A stretch of DNA of 64,000 nucleotides, from contig NZ_CALSBP010000001.1 of the NCBI RefSeq assembly GCF_943373825.1, positions 1,116,001-1,180,000 of the forward strand, in the 5' to 3' direction. Positions 53,228-62,703 of the stretch are shown here, in pieces. This DNA comes from Aquimarina spinulae. GTDB lineage: Bacteria > Bacteroidota > Bacteroidia > Flavobacteriales > Flavobacteriaceae. The position numbers and the translations under genes were made by a program. Position 1 is the stretch's first letter. Each line of letters starts with the position of its first letter. The notes beneath the pieces are model-generated. The model saw nothing but the letters and a program-made list of their open reading frames with translations. It searched no databases and was not told where the DNA came from.

Positions 53228-54745
53228 TTATTTTAGTAACGAATCTTGTGTCATAGCCTTAGGTTTTTCTATTCCCATAAGATCAAGAATGGTTGGAGCG
53301 ATATCTCCTAAAACTCCATCATTTACTTGTACCTGGTCATTATCGATTAAGATAAAAGGAACGGGATTAGTTGTGTGTGCTGTATGTGGTGTACCATCTG
53401 GATTAATCATAGTTTCGCAATTACCATGATCTGCAATCAGAATGGTAGAATATTGATTATCTAGAGCAGTGGTTACTATATCTTTTACACATTGATCTAC
53501 AGCTTCACAAGCTTTAATTGCAGCTTCCATTACTCCTGTATGTCCTACCATATCACCATTTGCAAAGTTTAAGCATACAAAATTTACATCGCCTTTTTGT
53601 AGTTCTGGTACCAGAGCATCTCTTAATTCAAAAGCACTCATTTCGGGTTTAAGATCATATGTTGCTACCTTTGGAGAATTTCTTAATATTCTGGATTCTC
53701 CTTCAAAAGGTTCTTCTTGTCCTCCAGAAAAAAAGAAGGTAACGTGGGGATATTTTTCTGTTTCTGCAATTCTAATTTGAGTTTTACCGGCTTTAGAAAT
53801 GATTTCTCCAAGAGTTTCTGTAATGTTATCTTTATTATAAATAACATTAATACCGCCAAAGTTTTCATCATAGTTAGTCATTGTAACATAATGTAAAGAA
53901 AGCTTGTGGGTATTATACTCGTGCATATCTTTTTGAGAAAGCATTTCGGTTAACTCTCTGCCTCGATCTGTTCTGAAATTAAAGAAAATTACAACATCAT
54001 CATCGTTTATGGTAGCAACCGAAACTCCATTTTCTTGTAGTATAATCGGTTTGATAAATTCGTCGGTAATGTCATTGTCGTAACTATTCTGAATACTGTC
54101 GAGGGCATCAATACTAGATTCTCCAATACCATTTACCAAAAGATCATAGGCTAATTTAACACGCTCCCATCTTTTGTCTCTATCCATAGCATAATATCTT
54201 CCTATGATAGAGGCTAGTTTACCTGTGGTTTTGGACATATAATCCTGAATATTTTTGATGTGCGTTTTACCAGACTTCGGATCTACATCACGACCATCGG
54301 TAAATGCATGAAGGAAAACATCTTTTAATTCATAAGAGTGAGCTGCGTCAAGTAGTCCTTTAATATGATCGATATGAGAGTGAACTCCACCATCACTTAC
54401 CAGACCCAGCAAATGAACATTTTTATTTTCTTTTTTTGCATAGCGAAAAGCATCCAGAAGAACGGATTCTTCTTTTAAAGTGTTGTTTTTAACTGCCATA
54501 TTGATTTTGGCCAAATCCTGATATACAACTCTACCAGCTCCAAGGTTCATATGACCAACCTCACTGTTTCCCATTTGCCCATTTGGCAAACCTACATGAA
54601 GTCCGTCTGTACGTAAAGAAGCATTAGGGTAGTGAGTGTATAAACTATCGATATACGGAGTGTTTGCATGATCAATTGCAGATACTTTAGGATCGGGTGA
54701 TGTTCCCCATCCATCCAAGATCATCAGGATTACTTTTTTGTTCAT
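53228..54745 (-). CDS. gpmI: 2,3-bisphosphoglycerate-independent phosphoglycerate mutase
   Basis: Metal-dependent glycolytic mutase (505 residues) that interconverts 3- and 2-phosphoglycerate. Alkaline-phosphatase-type motifs are visible: ILMILDGWG (metal Asp), QMGNSEVGHMNLGAGR with the phosphorylated Ser, FTDGRDVDP, FNFRTDRGRELT, FANGDMVGHTG and LIADHGNCE. MNKKVILMILDGWG is the expected N-terminus. It stands alone with a consensus promoter and its own terminator. Confidence 0.96.
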   Translation of the reverse strand: MNKKVILMILDGWGTSPDPKVSAIDHANTPYIDSLYTHYPNASLRTDGLHVGLPNGQMGNSEVGHMNLGAGRVVYQDLAKINMAVKNNTLKEESVLLDAFRYAKKENKNVHLLGLVSDGGVHSHIDHIKGLLDAAHSYELKDVFLHAFTDGRDVDPKSGKTHIKNIQDYMSKTTGKLASIIGRYYAMDRDKRWERVKLAYDLLVNGIGESSIDALDSIQNSYDNDITDEFIKPIILQENGVSVATINDDDVVIFFNFRTDRGRELTEMLSQKDMHEYNTHKLSLHYVTMTNYDENFGGINVIYNKDNITETLGEIISKAGKTQIRIAETEKYPHVTFFFSGGQEEPFEGESRILRNSPKVATYDLKPEMSAFELRDALVPELQKGDVNFVCLNFANGDMVGHTGVMEAAIKACEAVDQCVKDIVTTALDNQYSTILIADHGNCETMINPDGTPHTAHTTNPVPFILIDNDQVQVNDGVLGDIAPTILDLMGIEKPKAMTQDSLLK

Positions 54746-54818
54746 AATGTATTCTTAATTAAGGTTTTTGGTTGGTTATTTTTTTGAGCCTAAAATCTCA
54801 AAAAAATGAAATAAGAAA

Positions 54819-54850
54819 CAAAGTTACAACTTCGCCCACAAGCACACAAA
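54819..54850 (-). promoter_or_regulatory. Full Bacteroidota promoter for gpmI (-33 TTTG, -7 TAACTTTG)
   Basis: On the minus strand TTTG (54850-54847) is followed 20 bases later by TAACTTTG (54826-54819), matching the TTTG-N19/20-TAnnTTTG consensus. It lies 74 bases before the gpmI ATG. This is the best promoter match in the window. The remaining divergent interval to 55060 shows no gene. Confidence 0.65.
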
Positions 54851-55060
54851 AAGCTTATGTTATTCCTATGTGATTTATACCTTTTTGTAATATTAACTGA
54901 CACGTGGTTTTTGTGAAATTATTAACGAATTTATGTAGGGAAGGTTAAAAGTAAGTTATTCTTAAAATTACGATATTTTTTGTGAGAATAATGTAATTCA
55001 TTTGCACCGTCAAATTTTGACATAGCGCAAATCAATAATGAACTTATAAAGATAAAAAAA

Positions 55061-55444
55061 ATGAAAAAGCTATCAATTTTAGTAATGTGTATGACGGTTG
55101 GTCTGGTCTTAGCAAACGATCCGGTGAAAAACCTTAATGCATATAAGGTTGCAAAAACAGAAATTATTAATGTATCTCCTTTTTGCATTTCAATCGCTAA
55201 AGGCGACTATGAAATGGTTAAAAAAATGGTCGAATTAGGGAGCGAAGTGAATAAATTTTCAGAAGGTATGACACCTCTTATGTATGCTGCTCGTTATAAT
55301 CGATTAGAGATCATAAAACTTTTGGTTGCTAATGGAGCAAAAATCAATATTAAAAATGCGAAAGGCTATAATGCAATAAAATATGCAGAATTATCTGGAG
55401 CCAAAGAAGCTGCAGTCTTGTTATTAGAGCTTAAGAAAAAATAA
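55061..55444 (+). CDS. Small exported ankyrin-repeat protein (first of tandem pair)
   Basis: 127-residue protein with a signal peptide (LSILVMCMTVGLVLA) and about three ankyrin repeats. The conserved repeat core is GMTPLMYAARYNRLEIIKLL followed by VANGAKINIKNAKGYNAI. Ankyrin repeats mediate protein binding; the export signal places it in the periplasm or outside. It is about 60% identical by eye to the next gene over the repeat region, so the pair arose by duplication. Each copy has its own hairpin terminator. Confidence 0.88.
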   Translation: MKKLSILVMCMTVGLVLANDPVKNLNAYKVAKTEIINVSPFCISIAKGDYEMVKKMVELGSEVNKFSEGMTPLMYAARYNRLEIIKLLVANGAKINIKNAKGYNAIKYAELSGAKEAAVLLLELKKK

Positions 55445-55473
55445 TTACTCAGAATTAGTTTTTAAACCGATAT

Positions 55474-55515
55474 AAATCCCGTCTATCATTTTTATAATGG
55501 TAGGCGGGTTTATTG
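55474..55515 (+). terminator. Terminator after the first ankyrin gene
   Basis: AAATCCCGTCTATCATT pairs with AATGGTAGGCGGGTTT, with two G-U type pairs, and is followed by TTTATT. Confidence 0.65.
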
Positions 55516-55659
55516 TATAGAAACGTATCGTTTTTATCAAAATATTTTGTTACAAGAAAGTTAAAATCCTGTTATTTGGCAAGAGTAGGTGTAACATGTT
55601 GCCGATTCTAAGGTCGTACTATATATAAGTCAATCAAATAAACTTAAATCAATTTCATC

Positions 55660-56040
55660 ATGAAAAAAACAGTTTTAGCAACCTTATTGGTTATGTGTAT
55701 TACTTCTGTAAGTTTAGCTACAGAAACAAATGTGACTACTGCTAGTCATAATTACGATCTTACGGCATATAAGACAAGTCCGTTTTGTATGGCAATTGTA
55801 AAAGGAGATTTAGAAACGGTAAAAAAATTAATTGAATTCGGCAGTGACGTTAATGAAAAATCTGACGGGATGACACCGCTTATGTATGCTGCACGATATA
55901 ACCGTGCAGATATTATTAAACTGCTTGTAAAAAATGGAGCAAATATCAAAGCTAGAAATAGCAAAGGGTATACAGCAATGAAATTTGCAAAGCAATCTAA
56001 TGCTAAGGATGCAGTAGCTCTTTTAGAGAAATTGTCATAA
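55660..56040 (+). CDS. Small exported ankyrin-repeat protein (second of tandem pair)
   Basis: 126-residue paralogue of the preceding gene, with a signal peptide (TVLATLLVMCITSVSLA). Both carry SPFC before the repeats. The core GMTPLMYAARYNRADIIKLL and NGANIKARNSKGYTAMKFA form typical ankyrin helices. The signal peptides differ more than the repeats, so the ligand-binding part is the conserved one. Partner unknown. Confidence 0.88.
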   Translation: MKKTVLATLLVMCITSVSLATETNVTTASHNYDLTAYKTSPFCMAIVKGDLETVKKLIEFGSDVNEKSDGMTPLMYAARYNRADIIKLLVKNGANIKARNSKGYTAMKFAKQSNAKDAVALLEKLS

Positions 56041-56049
56041 GTATTGAAG

Positions 56050-56087
56050 CCATTGCTTGTTGATATGAACAGGCAATGGTTTTTTTA
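56050..56087 (+). terminator. Terminator after the second ankyrin gene
   Basis: CCATTGCTTGTT and GAACAGGCAATGG form an 11-pair stem with one G-U, followed by seven T residues. It overlaps the end of the convergent M48 gene by a few bases. Confidence 0.75.
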
Positions 56088-56855
56088 TTGTACACTACTA
56101 TATTCTCGTATTGCCTCTTTGATTTTTTCTATACGATTTTCAGGATCAGGGTGGGAACTTTGAAATTCGGGAACACGGTTAGGCCCGGCAGCAGCTTTTA
56201 GAATTTTCATTACGCCAATCATTTCTTCAGGATTATAACCCGAATTGATCATAAACAAAACGCCTAGCTTATCACTTTCCAATTCATCACCACGGCCATT
56301 TTTTAATAAAACATTTTGCCCAATACCATTTACAAGCCCTCCAGCATCTGCACCAACTGATGCCCCGGTAGATATCGTTTTCCAGAATTCATGTTCTGCT
56401 ATTCTTTCTGCAGAATGTCGTCCTAATACGTGACCAATTTCATGACCCAATACACCAGCAACCTGGTCTTCATTTTGTAATTTGGATAATAAAGCATAGG
56501 TTATAAATATTTGCCCTCCTGGTAATGCAAAAGCATTAATGGTATTGGGATCGGCTAACAAATGAAATTCATATTTGTAAGGAGTTTGTTTTGCCATACT
56601 CGAATTGACTAATTTGTTCCCAACCATATCGATATAGCTTTGTAATTTTTGATCAGGGTATAATCCTCCATGTTGTTGGGCCATTTCAGGAGCACTTTGT
56701 AATCCAATAGCAATTTCCTGATCACTTGTCATATTAATATTTTGTACCCTATCGGTATATGGGTTTAGCGTTTTATTATTACATTTTTTAAAAAATGCAA
56801 AGGCAATAATTGCTAAGCCTATTAATATTCTGATTTTTAAGCCACCGCGTCTCAT
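56085..56855 (-). CDS. M48-family zinc metallopeptidase
   Basis: 256-residue exported or membrane-anchored peptidase (hydrophobic ILIGLAIIAFAFF at the N-terminus). The zinc site is VLGHEIGHVLGRHSAER, and the third ligand Glu lies in GDELESDKLGVLFM. Other M48C features are NAFALPGGQIFITYALL and FQSSHPDPENRIEKI. Similar proteins act in envelope protein quality control, such as BepA/YcaL types; this role is inferred. Confidence 0.92.
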   Translation of the reverse strand: MRRGGLKIRILIGLAIIAFAFFKKCNNKTLNPYTDRVQNINMTSDQEIAIGLQSAPEMAQQHGGLYPDQKLQSYIDMVGNKLVNSSMAKQTPYKYEFHLLADPNTINAFALPGGQIFITYALLSKLQNEDQVAGVLGHEIGHVLGRHSAERIAEHEFWKTISTGASVGADAGGLVNGIGQNVLLKNGRGDELESDKLGVLFMINSGYNPEEMIGVMKILKAAAGPNRVPEFQSSHPDPENRIEKIKEAIREYSSVQ

Positions 56856-56903
56856 TATAAATTAAATTTTAATATCAAAAAGCTTAAAGTTAATAAATAT
56901 AAA

Positions 56904-56950
56904 AGTTGCTTACTAATAAAATGTAAAAAACACTTTTTAGTAAGCAACTA
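56904..56950 (-). terminator. Hairpin after the M48/CAP interval (probable CAP gene terminator)
   Basis: AGTTGCTTACTA (from 56904) pairs with TAGTAAGCAACT, with A- and T-rich inner parts. On the minus strand it is followed by TTTATATTT. It lies about 70 bases after the CAP gene stop. Confidence 0.5.
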
Positions 56951-57020
56951 CTAGAGGTACCGTTTCTTAATTTTAAGAAACAAGATTAGTGCTAACCTTG
57001 CATAGTTGAGTTTGCAGAGT

Positions 57021-57497
57021 TTAGCGGTAAAAAATTTGTGTATAGTAGTATCTGCCACTTGCATCTTTTATTGCAGCAATACCAGTATGAGTATAATTAC
57101 CCTCAATATTTTTTCGATGCCCTTCGCTATTAATCCATCCGTCTACAACACTTTGGGCATCAGGGTAAAAACTAGCTACATTTTCTGCCATCCCTGTGGC
57201 ATTTTCCTTTTCTCGTAAAGTATCGAATTTAGTATCGAAATTATCATGGTTAATAGCACCTTTAGAAATCATATACCGTGTATGATCAGCAGCTAATTGC
57301 TCGGCAGTTGTATTTTTTGCCAATGCCTCTAGTCCCTTAGTTTGTCGATATTCATTTACCAATTTTAGTATTTCGTCTGTAATCGAAACTTCACTTGGAG
57401 TTTCTGTAATGGTATTATCGTCGTCATCCTTAGAACAAGAAAAAGCAGTGCATAAAAGTGCAAAAACACAAAAGTATTTAATTAAAGAAGTTTTCAT
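57021..57497 (-). CDS. CAP/SCP domain lipoprotein
   Basis: 158-residue exported lipoprotein (lipobox CTAFSC, followed by an acidic DDDD stretch). The rest is a CAP domain: ILKLVNEYRQTKGLEALA, LAADHTRYMISKGAINHDNF, GMAENVASF and GWINSEGHRKNIEGNYTHTG, with the conserved His and Glu pair. The bacterial function of CAP domains is mostly unknown; envelope or lipid binding has been proposed. Monocistronic. Confidence 0.9.
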   Translation of the reverse strand: MKTSLIKYFCVFALLCTAFSCSKDDDDNTITETPSEVSITDEILKLVNEYRQTKGLEALAKNTTAEQLAADHTRYMISKGAINHDNFDTKFDTLREKENATGMAENVASFYPDAQSVVDGWINSEGHRKNIEGNYTHTGIAAIKDASGRYYYTQIFYR

Positions 57498-57693
57498 TAG
57501 TATGGGGTCTTTATTTTAATAAATAACTAAAATAGTACAATTTTAGTATATAGAACTTATTTTGATTTTTTGATTCAATCGAAAAAGAAGATTTTTTTAT
57601 GCTGATAGCATTGCTGCAGAATAATAAAAGGTAATTTTGAATATAAAGAGATATTTTTATAGGGAGTATGAAATTAATATGAGTTCTATGAAA

Positions 57694-58419
57694 CTACAGT
57701 AATTCGGGATTAATATCTGATATGTTCTCTGCAATATATTGTGTGATAAAATCTTCTGAGAAAAAGTTACTACCAAGCAAATTTGCCTTTTTTAACTCTT
57801 CGGCAATATCTAGTTTTTGATATGATTTTAACATAGGAATAGAAAGTGGGGCATACGAATAGTGCCAGGGTTCATATTTAAAACCTTTTCTGTTTTCTTT
57901 ATCCGTATATACAAGGTAGAAACCAAAAGAGTTCGCATGTTTATCCATCCATTCTTTAAACTTGCAAAACGGGCCATCACCTTCAAAATTCTTGGCAAGA
58001 AGTAATCCTTTGGGTTGTGGAGCATTACCATCTACAATATCTAAATCGGTACCCCAATGATGTCTTGAGGTACCAGGAATAGTAGAATATTCTATAATTT
58101 TTTGTATTGCTTTAATAGGGGATAACCCTTCTTTTATAAACTTTTTGTATTTACGTTCCCAGATTCGATTTTGGTGCGCATAGTTTCTATAGCTGGAAAC
58201 AACTTTTATTTTGAATCCACTTTTTGATGCTTCAGTCTTCATTTTAAGAAAAGCTTCATAAGCATCTTTTCGAAGCTTATATCCATCACCAAAAAGTAAT
58301 GGATTACTTTTTCCCATAAGATCATCTTTAGAGAATTCTGATCGAAGCATAGAAAATGATGATGATAAAACCCCAATCATTCCCAGGGTACTAATACCAA
58401 TAAAATCTCTTCTTACCAT
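57694..58419 (-). CDS. M15B (VanY-type) D-Ala-D-Ala carboxypeptidase-like protein with Tat-like signal
   Basis: 241-residue exported peptidase. The N-terminus MVRRDFIGISTLGMIGVL resembles a twin-arginine signal (RRDFIG). The zinc site is SRHHWGTDLDIVDG (SxHxxGxAxD-like) with the second His in EPWHYSYA. VVSSYRNYAHQNRIWERKY is the usual substrate-binding segment. The expected role is trimming of peptidoglycan peptides in the periplasm. It starts 40 bases downstream of clpP on the same strand. Confidence 0.9.
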   Translation of the reverse strand: MVRRDFIGISTLGMIGVLSSSFSMLRSEFSKDDLMGKSNPLLFGDGYKLRKDAYEAFLKMKTEASKSGFKIKVVSSYRNYAHQNRIWERKYKKFIKEGLSPIKAIQKIIEYSTIPGTSRHHWGTDLDIVDGNAPQPKGLLLAKNFEGDGPFCKFKEWMDKHANSFGFYLVYTDKENRKGFKYEPWHYSYAPLSIPMLKSYQKLDIAEELKKANLLGSNFFSEDFITQYIAENISDINPELL

Positions 58420-58459
58420 AGGTATAATCGGATTACAATTTATATCATTTCCGGATGTA

Positions 58460-59008
58460 TTATTCCAGAATTCCGTCTATAATTCCGTACTCTAATGATT
58501 CTTCAGCATCCATCCAATAATCACGATTAAAGTCCTTCAATACTTTCTCAACATCTTGTCCGCAGTTATCAGCAAGTATTTGAGCACTAAGTTCTTTGGT
58601 CTTAAGAATTTCTGCAGCCTGGATTTCTATGTTAGAAGCTTGTCCTCTGGCACCACCACTTGGTTGATGAATCATCACTTTTGCATGAGGTTGTATAAAT
58701 CTTCGGCCTTTTTCACCAACACTTAGAAGAATTGACCCCATAGAAGCAGCTAATCCTGTGCAAATAGTAGAAACCGGGCTTTTTAAACTTTTTATAGTAT
58801 CATACATTGCAAATCCAGATGTAACATATCCTCCGGGACTATTAATATATAGTTTGATTTCTTTGTTACTTACCATATCTAGGTACATAAGTCTGTCGAT
58901 TACATGTTTAGCCGACTTGTCATCTACCTGTCCCCAAAGAAATACACTACGTTCCTCTAGAAATTTTTTATCGATCAGATCTTGTGTTTTTCCTGATTTT
59001 TCTTTCAT
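58460..59008 (-). CDS. clpP: ATP-dependent Clp protease proteolytic subunit-like protein
   Basis: 182-residue ClpP-type serine peptidase. The catalytic Ser lies in CTGLAASMGSILLSVG, His in HAKVMIHQPSGG, and Asp is expected in the FNRDYWMDAEE region. INSPGGYVTSGFAMYD forms the oxyanion strand. It starts MKEKSGKTQDLIDKKFLEER, which is shorter and different from the canonical ClpP N-terminal loop. It may therefore be a second, divergent ClpP paralogue. No clpX or tig lies beside it. Confidence 0.9.
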   Translation of the reverse strand: MKEKSGKTQDLIDKKFLEERSVFLWGQVDDKSAKHVIDRLMYLDMVSNKEIKLYINSPGGYVTSGFAMYDTIKSLKSPVSTICTGLAASMGSILLSVGEKGRRFIQPHAKVMIHQPSGGARGQASNIEIQAAEILKTKELSAQILADNCGQDVEKVLKDFNRDYWMDAEESLEYGIIDGILE

Positions 59009-59148
59009 CGTTATAATTTTTTATTCTTTTTATATTGATTTGTAGCAGTTCTAAGTATTCTTATAATTGTCAATTAAAACGGTGGTATAAGTTGGTCTGT
59101 TTTTTATTTTCAAGGATTGTTTATGTCCGTTGAGATAAATGTATAATT

Positions 59149-59156
59149 ATTTTTGC
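59149..59156 (+). promoter_or_regulatory. Orphan Bacteroidota -7 element in a gene-free interval
   Basis: TATTTTTG matches TAnnTTTG on the plus strand within the 356-base gap 59009-59364, where no plus-strand gene follows. It could drive a small RNA or a very short peptide frame (MKKQFFDEEKLDI at about 59250), or be chance in AT-rich DNA. The rest of the gap shows nothing. Confidence 0.3.
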
Positions 59157-59364
59157 AGAAAAGCATCATATCAATTTGGCATTTCACAAAAAATTAAAAT
59201 ATGCATCTTTAAAAGAAGAGTGTCAAGTTAACATTTGATCATGTTTTTATGAAAAAACAATTTTTTGATGAAGAAAAATTAGATATTTAGTATAGCTTTT
59301 AGAATTTAAAGACCTATAATTTCCCCAAAATTGTTACATCCGCTTTTTTACGACAAAAGTATTT

Positions 59365-60909
59365 CTAGTTAGATTGGGAGACTGTTACTTTTTGAATGGC
59401 AACTAAAGAAACCGGAGAAAGACTAGGAGTCGTAGCGTTGTTCATTGTACGGTTATCATCCTCTAATGTAGTAAAAGTATAGATCGGGTTTGTTCCTGGG
59501 TTTTGATCGACCATACTAATAACAGTAGTAGTTCTACCAGAATAGGTACCACTATCATCCATATGAAGGCCACTACCTTCACCTATTTGAGCCCCATTTC
59601 TAAACACTCTTATATGTGGATGAGCCCAATGATTACCTGTATTATTGGCAACAGCCATTAGATCTATTCTTACATGATCAGGGCTTCCTGTGTAACTTAT
59701 TGTACTGGGATTAGCAAAACTCCACCCAGTATCAGATCTAACTTGATTTACCTGTAGGGTTCCGTTGCTATGTATGTCATTATCATTTACTTGTCCTGCC
59801 CAAACAAAGGATTGATCAACTGTCACTGTGGATAAGCCAGATGAATTATTACTAATTTGCTGCCAATTGGTACCGTCACTTTTTATCCATAACACAGATT
59901 CACTTCCGATAGTGGTTTGATTCGAATTAGTAAGATCACGATAGGTGCTAATAGTTCTGTTGGCATTGGTGCTATTTTTCAGGATGTAAATTCTACCCTC
60001 ACAAGTATTGGCATTTGGTAGTGTTATGTTATGTACTCCCGTGATATGAATAGTATGATGATTTTCGGTTAAGGTTAGATTTCCGGTAGTACTGGTTATC
60101 GAAGTTGAAAAGGAGCCTTCGAGTTGTAAAGTGGAGTTTGCAATATTGAATCCAGAGGAAGGGTCATCATAGCCAGTGTCTACAGCAACTTCTTGCGGGT
60201 TTATATTAATACCAAATCTTGTGGTAGCATCAGCAGTATTATTACTTCCTTGTACTCTGAAAAACTCTCGATGAAACTGACCACGTCTATAATCGTATCG
60301 TTTAAATACCATTTGTTCATCACCATCATCACCAATGATAAATTCTAATTTTCCATCATTTGCAGGTCCTGCTGACCCTATTTCGAATAGGTCGGTTCCT
60401 CCGGTACTTCCTTTTAATCTAAAACTACCATTTGTTGTCGTAAAGAACATTGGTTTATAAAGAGAGGCACCTGCAGCTGCAAACTGAAGTGCCGATGTAG
60501 TACCATCTCCGTTGATATATACCAAGGGTTGATCATTATCTGTGTAATCAGGAATGGCTTGTGTTAGTCCTAAGGTTTGTCTTCTTCCAAATTGCAATAA
60601 TGGTAAGTTATTGGATCGGATTTCCATTTTCACATCATCAATGTGACCTAAAAAGGATGTGGTGGGCAAGCCCGTATTACCATCTACCAACCAATTGTCA
60701 TTAGTAGTAGCTACCCAATTTGTGCCATCAAAAACAAATATTTTACTTTCTTCCAGATTATATAGAATTGATCCTGTAGTGGCGGCAGTTACGCCATTCA
60801 TCTCTACATTTGTAGCAGCGGTCGGAAGACCCATAACAGAGAATTCATCGATCTGAGAAAAAATAATTCCAGGTAGAATTATCAGGATAATAAGTAATGT
60901 TTTCTTCAT
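59365..60909 (-). CDS. Large secreted protein of unknown function (tail-fibre or adhesin-like)
   Basis: 514-residue exported protein with signal peptide TLLIILIILPGIIFSQ. The N-terminal part (GSILYNLEESKIFVFDGTNW) and a later trimeric-looking region (LPNANTCEGRIYILKNSTNAN, ESVLWIKSDGTNWQQIS) resemble surface or fibre proteins of Bacteroidota that end in a jelly-roll-like domain (HVRIDLMAVANNTGNH, HPHIRVFRNGAQIGEG). No type IX sorting domain is seen at the C-terminus. Function unknown. Confidence 0.7.
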   Translation of the reverse strand: MKKTLLIILIILPGIIFSQIDEFSVMGLPTAATNVEMNGVTAATTGSILYNLEESKIFVFDGTNWVATTNDNWLVDGNTGLPTTSFLGHIDDVKMEIRSNNLPLLQFGRRQTLGLTQAIPDYTDNDQPLVYINGDGTTSALQFAAAGASLYKPMFFTTTNGSFRLKGSTGGTDLFEIGSAGPANDGKLEFIIGDDGDEQMVFKRYDYRRGQFHREFFRVQGSNNTADATTRFGININPQEVAVDTGYDDPSSGFNIANSTLQLEGSFSTSITSTTGNLTLTENHHTIHITGVHNITLPNANTCEGRIYILKNSTNANRTISTYRDLTNSNQTTIGSESVLWIKSDGTNWQQISNNSSGLSTVTVDQSFVWAGQVNDNDIHSNGTLQVNQVRSDTGWSFANPSTISYTGSPDHVRIDLMAVANNTGNHWAHPHIRVFRNGAQIGEGSGLHMDDSGTYSGRTTTVISMVDQNPGTNPIYTFTTLEDDNRTMNNATTPSLSPVSLVAIQKVTVSQSN

Positions 60910-61089
60910 TTAATACTAATTTTTAATTAGTAACGTCACTAAAAAAATGACTTTACGTAATCTGAAGTTAACTATTTATTATTTTATGAGTATCGTGAAT
61001 TTACATTTTTTAGAATAAGTCTTTTCTTATTTGACAGAAATGATAGTGTATTAATGAGCCAAAATTATGGTTTTTGGTGAAATGTAATC

Positions 61090-62235
61090 TTATACATTGA
61101 TATACAGATATCCTGCACGATCTTTCTGACCTTCAATTTTCAAGATATAATAATATGTACCTACTGGTAATTGTTCATCTTTAGCAATAGTAGCTCTACC
61201 TTCAGAGTAACCTCCCCATGAATTGTCATATCCTTTTTTACGGTATACTTCAACTCCCCATCTATTAAAAATGGTTAGTTCGTTATTTGAAAATTGCTCG
61301 ATTCCCTGGATGATAAAAGTATCATTAACTCCATCACCATTAGGAGAAACTGCTGTAAATATTTCCAGATCGCCGTCTAATATGATATCAGAAGAACCAA
61401 ACGTAAGAACAACATAGTTATCAGGGATCATTAATTCTGAAGTGATTTCTCCACTATTTAAATCACCAGAGGCAGCAAAGTTCCCTAAACTTACCCACTG
61501 TTGTAAATTTCTATCCCATCCTACAACTCTAAGATCTTCTAACTCATCAACAAGAGTAGGTATATTACTATTGTCATCCCAGGTAAGAGTTACTCTGGTT
61601 TCTACATCTCCGTCAAGATCCCAAAATTCAAAAGAGCTAACACCAAATAATACATTACTAAAATTATCAGTATTAAAGCTGGTAGAGAAAAAATTAGGAG
61701 AGTTTGGGTTTTCAAAGAAATACGCACCTCGTGCTGTATTAACCGCTGCCTGATTTTCGATACGCATAGGACGTAGTCTAAAATCATCTCCAATAGGGAA
61801 AGTAAAATCTAATACCCCGGTAATAGAAGAATATCCATCTACATATCGATCATCATTTTCACCTAAATAAGGAGCGTCATTTATATAATCTAAAGAAACA
61901 TTACGTCTATCTCTGGGAGTTTGTACTCTTCCGGTTATAAATTCCTGAAAGTTTGTTACACCAACAGCAACATCCAACAGCAAATCGTCTTCAACATCAA
62001 TTTCCATATTATGAAAAATAGGGCGATTATCACCAGATACATTAAGGCTACCTGTAGGATTGTAAAACCCTGCAAGACCTAAATTTTGGTCAAACGTACC
62101 ATCGTTAATTAAATCAGTGTGGAAACCAACTTCACCTTGATCGTGAATTTGAATATTCCCGTAGTTATGAAAAGCTTGTTGAGCTATAGTAACTTGGGCC
62201 AGAAGGCATACGACAATAAAAAATATTCTATCCAT
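61090..62235 (-). CDS. Secreted protein with gliding motility-associated type B C-terminal domain
   Basis: 381-residue exported protein. Signal peptide FFIVVCLLAQVTIAQ is followed by about 240 residues of beta-rich surface sequence. The C-terminal 85 residues are a CHU_C-type domain: TAVSPNGDGVNDTFIIQGI, LTIFNRWGVEVYRKKGYDN, LPVGTYYYILKI and RAGYLYINV. This directs export by type IX secretion as a type B substrate. It is located with two other large secreted proteins on the same strand. Confidence 0.9.
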   Translation of the reverse strand: MDRIFFIVVCLLAQVTIAQQAFHNYGNIQIHDQGEVGFHTDLINDGTFDQNLGLAGFYNPTGSLNVSGDNRPIFHNMEIDVEDDLLLDVAVGVTNFQEFITGRVQTPRDRRNVSLDYINDAPYLGENDDRYVDGYSSITGVLDFTFPIGDDFRLRPMRIENQAAVNTARGAYFFENPNSPNFFSTSFNTDNFSNVLFGVSSFEFWDLDGDVETRVTLTWDDNSNIPTLVDELEDLRVVGWDRNLQQWVSLGNFAASGDLNSGEITSELMIPDNYVVLTFGSSDIILDGDLEIFTAVSPNGDGVNDTFIIQGIEQFSNNELTIFNRWGVEVYRKKGYDNSWGGYSEGRATIAKDEQLPVGTYYYILKIEGQKDRAGYLYINV

Positions 62236-62703
62236 AGTTATATTGGGGTAATACTGTTTTTACGGTTTAACAGTAAATATGTTATGGCAAATATATTCTT
62301 TTTCAGCAAATTACACTACTTTTTCACGACAAAATGCAAATATTTATCGGTGAAATGCATTTTAGGCTCGATTAAAGGTATGGTTTTGTTGAAAAGTTAC
62401 ATATTCATAAAAAATAAACATTTTGACAAAGCAAACATAAGAAAATAAATAGATTGATATAGGGGTTTTATTGAATAAATGTAAATGAGATACTGTTATT
62501 CATCATAATTTTTCAATGTTTTACTTTAATAATTGATAATAAATTTGATTTTTTTCTTTTAAGGTGTTTAAGTTATTATGTAAGAAATTTATATTTAAAT
62601 AGTTAATAATCAGGTTCTTATTTAATGATTAAGATTGAATTTTAAAATAAACCAATTATAGAGTAAATATCTTTGACTTAGTTTATTCTATTTTTATAAT
62701 TTG
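62236..62703. other. Gene-free region upstream of the type B protein gene
   Basis: 468 AT-rich bases. No coding frame or RNA gene was recognised. It contains a minus-strand -7 element at 62288-62295. Confidence 0.5.
62288..62295 (-). promoter_or_regulatory. Bacteroidota -7 element for the type B secreted protein gene
   Basis: Minus strand reads TATATTTG, a perfect TAnnTTTG match, 53 bases before the ATG at 62235. No -33 TTTG at the expected distance. Confidence 0.45.
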
